Translations under genes and position numbers: made by a program | Origin: Closterium sp. Naga37s-1 | Lineage: Eukaryota > Streptophyta > Zygnematophyceae > Desmidiales > Closteriaceae | Assembly: GCA_947471745.1 (NCBI GenBank) | Contig: CANJKZ010000174.1 | Location: 2,983,501 to 3,047,500, forward strand | Reading direction: 5' to 3' | DNA: 64,000 nt | Part shown: piece by piece, positions 41,995 to 51,302 of the stretch | How the letters are laid out: every line of letters starts with the position of its first letter | How positions within the stretch are numbered: position 1 is the first letter of the stretch | The notes under the pieces: generated by a model | The model's input: the letters and a program-made list of their open reading frames with translations, nothing else | Told to the model about the DNA's origin: nothing | Database searches by the model: none

Positions 41995-44900
41995 GTATGA
42001 TCAGGTAGCCTGTAACAGATTATCAGGTATGATCAGGTAGCCTGCAACACATTATCAGGTATGATCAGGTAGCCTGCAACAGATTATATTTCCCGTGATC
42101 CTGAAATTCGTGTCATGACTTCTTGTCATGCGGTTCATGACATCAGCAAGAGAGTCGCAACTTTTCGGAACAAGATGTGGGGACGGCGTGAAATGAGATG
42201 AGTTTTGAGGCGCCGCGAAACTAGGAACAAGATGTGGTCACGGTGGTAGTGTATTTCGGCTTCTGTAAATTTGTTGCTTTCATTCTCGCATCACCTTTAT
42301 TTATTTGTTCTCTCTGCAGGTTGACGTTGAGGCAATGCCGTTTGCTGACATGGCATAAGCAAGACAGTTGCCACTTTCAGGAACCATATGTGCTCAAGGT
42401 GTTGTGATTGTACTTCAGCTTCTGTGAATGTGTGCTTTCTTCCTCGCATTCCTTTTCTGTTTTGCTCTGCAGGTTGATGATGAGGCAAAGCTGGTTGCTG
42501 ACATCAGCAAGAGAGTCGCAACCGCAAGCGTAAGCGAATCAATCACTAAGTGCCAACTAACATCCAGGTGAATGGCATACTCATGCGAAGCTCGTTTGTT
42601 GCCCAAGCGTTTCCCTTTTTGTTGCATCCACTTGAACTCCCTTCAACTGTCAACACCGCTCACGGCTCTTTTTTTTTTTTTTTTTTTTTGCCCCACTGCG
42701 TCCACATTTTTTCCACACCGCACCCTTCTCGTTCTTTTGTTCATCATCCCTCGGAGTCCATTTTCCATGACAGAAGCAGGTGGATCTCGTCCTCTCCACC
42801 AGGGCACCAGTCCACATCAAATCCCCGGCGTCTCTGCCAATTCCAACTGCAACAACAACGCTGACAAGGCTGAACACTCCCCTTCACGTCAACAATCCAA
42901 GCCTCACCACTGCAGGCTCTGCCTGCAGCCTTCTCTTTCCTGCCACAGTGCCACTCCTGCTGGAAGAAGAAACTGCCTTACCCGGAGCTACCAGAGTTAC
43001 CAGTGCTAGCAAACCTACCACTGCCAGCGTTGCACAATCCGCGAACGTATCCCAGAACCTTCTGAGATTACCGCTTCCTGCACCACCGACACTCCCGGCT
43101 TCCCTAGCCTCAGAAAATTCCTTTATAAGCACTTCATCCTTTGCTGAACCCTTTGCTGGTGACTATATTGAAGGGGAAAGCACACCTGGAACGGAGAGCA
43201 GCGTGGGTGATCCGAGGGGGTTTCTGGCTGCTCCTCAGTTGGCCGCTTTCTTTGCAACCTCCTCCGACGCTGCTGCAGGGATTCCTAGTGCTGCTGTGCC
43301 AGGGCTTCCCAATGTTGGAAGGGATTTGGCTGTCACAGGGGTATCTTCTGCTCCTATTTCCCGGGCTTCAGGTGGAGATGGGGCAGGAGAGAGAGCCTTA
43401 GGAGGGGTGCTCTTATCGGGTAAAGAAGGAGGAGGAGCAGCAAGGGGGGTGCTTCTGCCTAACCCCCCTGGGGGGATGATGCTTCTCAGTGACTTGTTAC
43501 CTGCTACCAGTGCCACGTCTACTGGGTAAGTTACGGTTGCCTTCTGAAGTGCCTCAGAAAATGCTTATTGCCTGCTACCAGTGCCACGTCCCACGGATTT
43601 ATTTTTTTAAGCGCCTCAAAAAATCTTTGTTGCCTGTTACCAGTGCCACGTCTACTGGGTAAGTTGTGGTTGCCTTTCTGAGTGCCTAAAAAAATGCTTA
43701 TTGTCTGCTAGCAGTGTGGCGTCCCATGGGTAAGTCTTTTGAGTGCTTCAAAAGGCGCCTCAAGAGTCTGTTGAGGAGCCTCAAAAGTCTGTTAGCAGTG
43801 TGGCGTCCCATGGGTAAGTCTTTTGAGTGCTTCAAAAGGCGCCTCAAGAGTCTGTTGAGGAGCCTCAAAAGTCTGTTAGCAGTGTGGCGTCCCATGGGTA
43901 AGTCTTTTGAGTGCTTCAAAAGGCGCCTCAAGAGTCTGTTGAGGAGCCTCAAAAGTCTGCTAGCAGTGTGGCGTCCCATGGGTAAGTCTTTTGAGTGCTT
44001 CAAAAGGCGCCTCAAGAGTCTGTTGAGGAGCCTCAAAAGTCTGCTAGCAGTGTGGCGTCCCATGGGTAAGTCTTTTGAGTGCTTCAAAAGGCGCCTCAAG
44101 AGTCTGTTGAGGAGCCTCAAAAGTCTGTTAGCAGTGTGGCGTCCCATGGGTAAGTCTTTTGAGTGCTTCAAAAGGCACCTCAAGAGTCTGTTGAGGAGCC
44201 TCAAAAGTCTGCTAGCAGTGTGGCGTCCCATGGGTAAGTCTTTTGAGTGCTTCAAAAGGCGCCTCAAGAGTCTGTTGAGGAGCCTCAAAAGTCTGCTAGC
44301 AGTGTGGCGTCCCATGGGTAAGTCTTTTGAGTGCTTCAAAAGGCGCCTCAAGAGTCTGTTGAGGAGCCTCAAAAGTCTGCTAGCAGTGTGGCGTCCCATG
44401 GGTAAGTTGCAGTTGTTTCTTTACCTAACGCTGCCTGGAAATGCTCAACTCACGAGTTTGGTCCTTGACGTGACCTGTGTGCATCTTGACTAATCTTGAG
44501 GCGCCTAATATATATATATATATATATACATATATATAAACATTTGAGGCGACTTGGAGTTGCTTCTCAACAACCTGCTGCTCACACTGAATATTCTCTT
44601 CATTCATTTGGTCCCCGGCATTTTTGCATCTTGAATGCAATAACACCCTCAGACGATGCCACAGATGCCCTCTTCTTCTAGAGATGCCCTTGTTCCTTCA
44701 CTCATGCCATTTCCCCATTCATGTTGTTCCCCCTATCTTTTCTTTTCTTTTCTTTTTTTCTTTCTTTTCTTTTTTCTCCCTAACAATTCCAAACAGCAAC
44801 TCGCTCGATTCGCAAGGCACTGCCTCTGTTGAAGGTGCGAATTCGGGAGTGGAAGATGCGAGAGAATCTCGAGCCTTTGTCACGCGTGCAGCCACGACCA

Positions 44901-45486
44901 CTGCAGAGCGGTGCCTTGAGCTGCTGCAGCAGCCGCTCACTCCCTTGGTGAGTTACAGGTCCGTCCTTTTAGGCACCTGAAAGCCGAGAATCTGGGGCAG
45001 TGCACACGCATGCAGCAAGAATCACTGCAGAGCGGCGGTGCCTTGAGCTGCTGCAGCAGCTGCTCACTCCCTTGGTGAGTTTGGTGAGTCTGGAGTGTCA
45101 GTCGCACATGCATCCACGGCTGCTGCAGAGCAGCGGTGCCTTGAGCTGCTGCCGCAACCATTCACTCCCCTGGTGATTTGGGAGGGGATTTGCCGTTGTG
45201 CCCTATTTTGTTGCCTTTTGTATATGGTAATGGCATCGGATGCCCCACTTGAATGAGAGTTAACTGGGGCGGTTTTGCTGGTGCTTTATCAAGACAGGAG
45301 TTTCATTTCGTTGGGCTTTGTTCTGTGGATTCTACATTGTCTCGTTTGCAGGCAATGTCGGAGTTCCAGTTCCAACCTCAGCTCTCCAATGCCCTTGACT
45401 TCTCCCTTCCGGACTCCTTACCACTTCCTTTTGGTTCGTCTCCTGGTGATTCTCCTGGTTTCCTCGGCGGACCTGATGAGTCGTAG
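41685..45486 (+). CDS. unrecognised multi-exon host gene with duplicated exons (5' end not found)
   Basis: A chain of exons with matching phases: 41685-41723 (QVSEAVLQRVQQR, phase 0-0), 42473-42529 (VDDEAKLVADISKRVATAS, 0-0), 42780-43525 (Ser/Ala/Thr-rich, 0-2), optional 15-nt microexons (2-2), 44797-44947 (2-0; SGVEDARESRAFV, CLELLQQPLTPL) and 45352-45486 (Phe/Pro/Ser/Gly-rich, stop TAG 45484). Without microexons these sum to 1128 nt, an exact multiple of three. All listed exons have AG before and GT after. Exon copies lie in the introns: three more of the 39-nt exon (41801, a fragment at 41864, 41956), a broken copy of the second (42320), and two of the 3' half of 44797-44947. The protein looks largely disordered apart from the helical first two exons. 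I do not recognise the family. The 5' exons are not identified. Confidence 0.6.
41994..42090 (+). repeat. about 31-bp direct repeat, three units
   Basis: Units with GGTATGATCAGGTAGCCTG followed by CAACAGATTATCA. They start at the donor of the fourth 39-nt exon copy. Confidence 0.75.
42666..42690. repeat. poly-T run
   Basis: An uninterrupted run of more than 20 T in the intron before exon 42780. Probably slippage-prone. Confidence 0.8.
43500..44405 (+). repeat. 84-bp tandem array carrying a 15-nt exon-like segment in each unit
   Basis: From 43715 the unit is exactly 84 bp, nine starts (43715, 43799, 43883, 43967, 44051, 44135, 44219, 44303, 44387). Each has TAGCAG, then TGTGGCGTCCCATGG, then GTAAGT, so a 15-nt segment lies between consensus acceptor and donor, separated by 69-nt intron-like stretches. 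Older diverged units precede it: TGCCACGTCTACTGG at the end of exon 42780-43525, a dead copy near 43577 and a good copy at 43644-43658. Each segment would add five residues (G-V-A-S-H, or G-A-T-S-T in the older form) without changing phase. Confidence 0.85.
44505..44545. repeat. TA microsatellite
   Basis: Alternating TATATA with small interruptions, in an intron. Confidence 0.85.
44725..44780 (+). repeat. TTTTC/CTTTT pyrimidine tract
   Basis: A T/C-only stretch directly upstream of the acceptor of exon 44797, serving as an extended polypyrimidine tract. Confidence 0.75.
44880..45178 (+). repeat. 3' half of exon 44797-44947 in three tandem copies
   Basis: Each copy has CACTGCAGAGCGG, then GGTGCCTTGAGCTGCTGC, and ends CACTCCC(T/C)TG|GTGA. 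The ends fall at 44947, about 45074 and about 45172. The second and third carry a CGG or CAG insertion before TGCC. Confidence 0.75.
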
Positions 45487-46317
45487 GTGCACGTTTTGTG
45501 CAATTAGTTACGGCAACATTGTTGAAATGACTCGTGTTTTAAAGTGCACGGTTCGTACGAAAAAAAAAATTGACATGCTCTTCTTTTTTTATCACCAATA
45601 CTAGGAGAGCTGGTCCCTGTCTTGTTGATAATGGTGTTGGTGTGGATGGCTGGTGCACTTAGTCGTGTTGTGGATGGTGGGTGCATTTAGTTGTGGTGTG
45701 GTGTGGTGTGGATGGAATTAAATGTGGTGGTGAAAGGTAGACGTAGACGGCATAATAAAGGTAGCTTTGTGAAACGACTGGAGTGTACAATCAGCAAAAC
45801 GAGCAATTGTTGCGAGATTCGCGATAAGGCGCCTGCCTAGGTTTCATTTCCCCTCGCTGCGCCGCAGATTGCGGCAGGCTTGAGCCGCCAATAAACCATT
45901 TCAATGTTGAATTGACATTTCCCATCCCATCCCATCCCAAGCCACCCCAGCAACACGTTCAATTCTCACATCAGTTATTTGGAACGCGTTTCTCATGTTC
46001 AGCTCTCCTTCCACCCAATCCCTGCCGTACCTCCTGATTTACCTCCTCATCTTCCCTGCTGGTTTTTTTGTTTTATTTATTTTCGGTGATTGGTTCAGGC
46101 GAACTTTAGCTGTATGACAGTCTTCCAGCATCCCTAGCCGACAGCATTTTTTCAAGTTTATGAAATTAACTCAGAGACACCTCCGCGGTGCATTGTCGAT
46201 TGGACTTCAAGGCGAAATTTCAATCACGCGACCCTCGTCAAGCTCGAAAAGCTCGTGTTCATCGGAACCAACGTCTAACGGAATCAGGAGGCCAAACAGG
46301 TTCAATCAGGGTCAACC
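45487..46317. other. intergenic region between the two host genes
   Basis: No open frame of interest. Bases 45745-45895 recur in diverged form at 51415-51560 (GGCATAATAAAGGTA, CAATTGTTGC, CTGCGCCGCA). This places the left edge of the segmental duplication near here. Confidence 0.55.
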
Positions 46318-49300
46318 ATGGCGGCGCCTCCGTCTTCGGCGCCGATGGGCGCGTGGACTACCGGCCTCTGCGGCTGCACCGAGGACTGCGGCACCTGTAA
46401 GCCGGTTTTTCAGTGATGTGTTGCAAATTCTTGAAGCGTTTTGAATTTTCAAGCGAGTTGTGCATAGCGCATTCTCTAGTACTTCCAGTTGCGTTGCTTC
46501 TTAAGCTGTTATTAAACTCTTCTTCTGTCGAGTTCGTCTCTTAGTCTATAAGCCTGTTTTTTTCTTGTTGGAAGCTTTTCCTTTGTGTTTTGCTGTCGGG
46601 TAATTATCGGTTCGCCTCGATAATTCGACGCGCGACACGCTTTGAAGATTCGAAGATTGATTCGCCTTGTGTGTTTTTTTTGCCGTCTCAGAATTCTCCT
46701 TTGTGTGCTGATAAAAAAATCGTGCCTACGGATGCTTCAGGTCCTTTTCGCTGTGACTTTATTTCTTCCTTACTTTCTTCTTTTTTTTTCTTTTTTTCCA
46801 TCTCTATTTTCCTGATGCATTTTCCTGCAGGTTGCTGTGCGATCTGGTGCCCATGCATCATCGTCGGCCGAAACGCGGAGATTGTTACAGACGGCTTAAC
46901 AGGTAACATGGCTTCAATTACCGTAACTTGCAGCCGGCTCTGTATGAAGGTGATAAGTGTTGTTTCGAGACTGTCTCAGAATTCACGCTTTTCGAGACGG
47001 TGCCAGCGCCGCGTGCTTCAATTACCGTAACTTGCAGCCGACTCTGTATGAAGGCTGCTCGGTGGGTCGTATGATCAATGGCGAATGGTGAATGGTGAAC
47101 AGTGAAAGTGACCCTTGCGAGGCCACGTGGCGATCCTACGTTGAGCACCGTATGTAGTGCCGCTGTTCTTCGCCACCCTGTAAGGGCAAATAAAACAGGC
47201 CAGCTGTTACGTGCATTTCCGTTCACCCATTCTTTCTTTAGTCAAAATCAGCACGCCTTGTCTCTTGTTCTCGTTAGTGGCCCCTCCGTTTGTACCAACA
47301 CACGCCCCAAACCCCGCTGCTCTGTTGCTTCCCTGCTTTCGCCCACCAGACTCCGGCACTGCCTGCTGCCTCTGGTATCTCATCCAGATCCTCCTCGTCT
47401 GTATAAGGTGCCTGGAGTGTTGTTCAAAAGTCACCCCTTCCCTGTTGCTTCCCTGTTCCTTATCTTGGCTTCCTTCGCCCCACCAGACTCTGGCACCGTC
47501 TGCTGCCTCTGGTATCTCTTCCAGATCCTTGTCTCGTCGGCATGGGCTGCCTCTTGAGTGGACTACAGATTCACCCCTCTCCCTCCTACCCTGCAACCTG
47601 CGTGCTCTTGTTTCGCTGTTTTGCTTCCTTCGCCCCACCAGACTCTGGCACCGCCTGCTGCCTCTGGTACCTCATCCAGTTTCTCCTTGGCATGGGCTGC
47701 TTCTACTCCTGCGGTAAGACCCTGGAGCCCTTAACGGAGCAGATTGTAACGGGTATTTTCACCCCACCAGACTCCACCACCGCCTGCTGCCTCTGGTATC
47801 TCATCCACATCCTCGTCTGTATGGGCTGATTCTACTCTTGCGGTGAGGCTCTTGTGGCTTTAACGAAGCAGACTGTAACGAGGTAAACTGGGTACTCTAG
47901 CACCGCCTGCTGCCTCTGGTACATCATCCAGATCCTAGTTTGCATAGGCTGCCTCCATTCCTGCGGTAAGCTCTTGTGGCTTTAGCGAAGCAGACTACAA
48001 CAAGGTGAATGGGTTTCGCGAGGTGCTTTGTTCAAATGATAAAGGCCCCGCAGATCGGGTCTTGAGTGCCTTGGCTTTGTTAACATGAGCTAGGACTGTG
48101 TGACTGGGCCCCTCTTGCCTGTTTTTTCAGTCGACTCAATACACACTACTGAGTTGACAGATTTTTTATTCTTCTCAAAACACTCTTTTGAGTCAGACTC
48201 AAAACACTCCGGTTTTGGCTTCTGGTAATGTGGGCGAGGGATGTGTGACTGTGACTGGGTCCCTTCGCCCGTGTTTCGATTCTATTCAAAGCACACTTAT
48301 GACTCAGACTCAAAAACCTCCGGTTTTAGCTTCTGGTAACGTGGGCGAAGGCTGTGTGGCTGTGAATGGGTCCCTTCGTCCGTGTTTCGATTCTATTCAA
48401 AGCACACTTATGAGTCAGACTCAAAACACACTGGTTTTGGCTTCTGGTAACGTGGGCGAGGGCTCTGTGACTGTGACTGGGTCCCTTCGCCTGTGTTTCG
48501 ATTCTATTCAAAGCACACTTATGAGTCAGACTCAAAACACACCGGTTTTGGCTTCTGGTAACGTCAGCGAGGGCTATGTGACTGGGCCCCTTCGCCTTCT
48601 CCCCTCCTCTCCTCCCCCACTTTGTTTCCTTTCTCCATTTACTCTCTTCCTCTCCTCCCCTCCCTCCCTTCGCCTCCTTCTCCTCCTCTCCTCCTCCTCC
48701 TCGCGTTTTAAACTGTATTGAATGTGACTAAAGAAAAGGCACATACATGAGCATGCCTCTGCTCGCGCCATCTTTCGATCCAGTCACTCCTGTACACGGG
48801 TGCGCTATAGGCTGGAATCTAGTTGAACCTTGTTTTGACTCGAGTTGACTTCTGATTCGACTCAATAGTCAACCCAGTCATTCCTGTCCACGGGTGCGCT
48901 TTAGGCTGGAATCTACTTGAACCTTGTTCTGAGTCGACTCATAACTCACTCCTGTTTCGACATACATTTCTCCATTCACACTCCGCCAGGCTTCCGCCAG
49001 AGGCTGCTGCAGAAGCACATGCTGCCAGCCAATACAGCCCCTGCATGCTCGTCTCTCACTGCCCATCTCCGCTCCCCTGTTGAGTGTCACCCTATCCCGG
49101 CTTCTCCGCCAAACTTCTGCCAGAGGCTGCTGCAGAAGCACGTGCTGCCAGCAAATCCAAGCCCTGCATGCTCGTCTCTCATTGCCCATCTCCCCTCCCG
49201 TTTTGCCTGTCTCCCTATCCCTGCATCTCCCTATCCCTGCATCTCCCTATCCCTGCATCTCCCTATCCCTGCATCTCCCTATCCCTGCATCTCCCTATCC

Positions 49301-51144
49301 CTGCATCTCCCTATCCCTGCATCTCCCTATCCCTGCATCTCCCTATCCCTGCATCTCCCTATCCCTGCATCTCCCTATCCCTGCATCTCCGCCAGGCTTT
49401 CACCAGAAGCTGCTTCAGAAGCGCATGCTGCCAGCCAAGCTGTGCTTCCAAGGACATGCGTTCGGCCAAGCAATGCGCTATGAAACAATTCAACAGACAC
49501 AACATCATGCCCATTCCCCGATGCCCTTCCTTTCCCAACTTTCTCCCAGGATTCCGAAAGAAGCTGAGGCAGGGCAGAAGTTCATGCTGCCAACCAAGCC
49601 CTGCGGGGATTGCCAGACGTCATTTTCGGCTATTCTACATCCCACCCCTCTCCCACCTTCCACCCTCTCCCAGGCTTCCTCAAGAAGCTGAGGAACAAGT
49701 ACATGCTGCCAGCCAAGCCCTGCACTATGAGTCAATTCAGCAGACTCAACATCATGCCTTTTTTCCGATGCCCTTCCATTCCCTACTTTCTCCCAGGCTT
49801 CCGCAAGAGGCTGAGGAACAAGTACATGCTGCCAGCCCAAGCCATGCACACAGAGTCAACTAAAACATATTCGTTCCTGCGCCAAATCTCGTCCCTCCCC
49901 CCCACCTTCCACCCTCCACCAGGCTTCCGCAAGAGGCTGAGGAACAAGTACATGCTGCCAGCCAGGCCATGCGGGGATTGCTGCGTGCACACATTCTGCT
50001 TCCTCTGCGCCATCAGCCAGGAGTATCGCGAGCTCAAGATCCGAGGCTGGGAGCCCAAGCTCGGTAAGTCCGAAGCTGTAGCCCAGGCTCGGTAAGTCAG
50101 AGGCTTGGGTAGAGCGTTGGGGACTGCTTCGTGCACGCCCTCTGCCTCCATAGCGCCATCCACCAGGAAAACTGCAAGCTTGAGTTTCCGCGGCTGGGAG
50201 CCGAAGCTCAGTAAGTCCAAGGCTGTAGCCCAGGTTCGGTGAGTCACAGGCTCGGGTACTGCATTGGGGCTGCTGCGTGCACGTCTTACGCTTCCAACGC
50301 ACCCAGTGCCAGGAATACAGCAAGCTCAAGAACCGAGGCTGGGAGCCCAAGCTCGGGGCAAGCCCGAGGCTGTAGCCCAGGCTCGGTAAATCAGAGGCCT
50401 GTGTATTCGCTTTGAGGACTGCTGCGTGAACATCTTCCACTTCCATAGTGTCATCTACCAGGAGATGAGACGATTTTTTGGTCGACTCAAAAATCCTGGT
50501 GTGTTTTGAGTCGATTAAAAAATCGGTTCATCAATCGCTAACATCTTCCACTTCCATAGTGCCATCTACCGGGAGTACTGACACTTGTTTACCAAGATTG
50601 TGATCTTGTTCACCCCGTTGTTATCTTGTTCACCTGTCTCTTACAATTGACCCTTTACCCCTCTCTTCTCCTCTTCACTCTCTCATATCCCAAAGGCTAT
50701 ACTGGCAATGCGAGTAGCTTCATGGCTGCGGGTAAAGTGCCATCACTTCTGTCCACTTCTATCCATGCATCCTCCCCTCCACGACCCCTCTCTCTGTTAC
50801 CTTGTTACAAGGTTATCAGGGCATTGCGTGTCGCTTCATGGCTGGAGGTTAAGTGCCGCATACAGGGCAGCAGATGGAGCGAAGAGCAGAAGAAAGCCTC
50901 ACAGCCGGAACGCGTGCGCTCAGAATTCTAGAAGAGGCCCGGTCGCTTGCTGCGGTTAGAATACAACATTCTCGTCGCTTCATGGCCTACAGGGCAGCAC
51001 ACTCATTCCCGTCACTTTTATCCGTGCCTCCTCCCCTCCACGATCCCTCTCTCTGTTACCTTGTTACAAGGTTATCTGAGCAACGCACGTCGCTTCATGG
51101 CTGCGGGTAAAGTTCCGCCTACAGGGCAGCAGATGGAGCGCTGA
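46318..51144 (+). CDS. PLAC8 (cys-rich/PCR-like) family protein, five exons
   Basis: Exons: 46318-46396 (MAAPPSSAPMGAWTTGLCGC...), 46831-46902 (CCAIWCPCIIVGR), 47642-47713 (DSGTACCLWYLIQFLLGMGC), 49923-50063 (CGDCCVHTFCFLCAISQEYR, then ELKIRGWEPKLG) and 51071-51144 (FMAAGKVPPTGQQ, stop TGA). Together 438 nt, 145 residues, the usual size for plant PCR/FW2.2-like proteins. The CC-P-C motif and the CGDCCVH...CQEYRELK motif are diagnostic of PLAC8. Members are small membrane-associated proteins implicated in metal transport or organ-size control; the role here is not known. All exons have AG/GT borders with phase 1-1 joins. The ATG is chosen because it directly precedes the family's N-terminal W-T-T/S-G-L-C-x-C. 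The introns are filled with extra copies of exons 3, 4 and 5. Confidence 0.85.
47350..47965 (+). repeat. PLAC8 exon 3 in five tandem copies (first cassette)
   Basis: Copies start at 47350, 47487, 47642, 47771 and 47894, each beginning AC TC(C/T) and encoding DS(G/T/S)T(A/V)CCLWY. Copy 3 is intact with CAG acceptor and GTAAGA donor. Copy 1 lacks the end and donor, copy 2 is frameshifted to TGA, copy 4 has both splice sites but an in-frame TGA in place of a Cys codon, and copy 5 has a GTAAGC donor but no AG acceptor. Confidence 0.85.
48185..48600 (+). repeat. 111-bp tandem repeat, four units
   Basis: Units start near 48190, 48301, 48412 and 48523 and contain CGGTTTTGGCTTCTGGTAA and GTTTCGATTCTATTCAAAGC. 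Because 111 is divisible by three, an open frame of 177 codons results. It lies within the PLAC8 intron and is judged non-coding. Confidence 0.85.
48776..48945 (+). repeat. 96-bp direct duplication
   Basis: CACGGGTGCGCT(A/T)TAGGCTG and the surrounding 70 bp occur at 48776 and again at 48872, between exon 3 and exon 4 copies. Confidence 0.75.
48990..50063 (+). repeat. PLAC8 exon 4 start repeated seven times (first cassette)
   Basis: Starts near 48990, 49109, 49397, 49550, 49675, 49799 and 49923, each encoding about GFRx(R/K)LxxKxMLPA. Six have a CAG acceptor; the one near 49109 has AAA. Only the last (49923-50063) continues through the second half to a GTAAGT donor. The others run off after 40-60 nt and lack a donor. 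Confidence 0.85.
49207..49393 (+). repeat. 16-bp minisatellite CTCCCTATCCCTGCAT
   Basis: About eleven perfect units sit directly before the acceptor of an exon 4 copy (49397). It is open in three frames as PYPCIS/SLHLPI repeats. The unit is pyrimidine-rich and extends the polypyrimidine tract of that acceptor. Confidence 0.9.
50111..50580 (+). repeat. 3' half of PLAC8 exon 4 repeated in the following intron
   Basis: Four diverged copies near 50125-50213, 50265-50357, 50411-50467 and 50543-50580, recognisable by CTGC(T/G)GCGTGCAC, CACCAGGA and GGCTGGGAGCC(C/G)AAGCTC. None is an intact exon: premature stops, lost donor (CTCGGGGCAAG) or truncation. Confidence 0.75.
50696..51144 (+). repeat. PLAC8 exon 5 in four copies (first cassette)
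   Basis: Copies at 50696, 50812, a fragment near 50955, and 51071-51144. All share CGCTTCATGGC and most share ACAGGGCAGCAGATGG. Only the last is complete with AAG acceptor, open frame and stop. The first two lose the frame. Confidence 0.8.
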
Positions 51145-51268
51145 GCAGCGACAGAGAATTGTGCGGCATAAATAGATGCCTAGAATTGACACGTCACGAT
51201 GTTGGCTTTGTTTTGTAACATAGTGGTGTTGTAAATGCAGCACAGTGGCTTTGTTTTGTAACATAGAG

Positions 51269-51302
<34 letters not shown>

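Noticed and set aside
43698-44493. 259-codon plus and 233-codon minus frames of 28-residue repeats
   Set aside because: They follow from an 84-bp unit free of stops. The plus-strand register is not that of the spliced exon chain, and no start context or other support exists.
49080-49863. Frames with PYPCISLSLHLPI repeats
   Set aside because: Translation of a 16-bp minisatellite in an intron; open in three frames at once.
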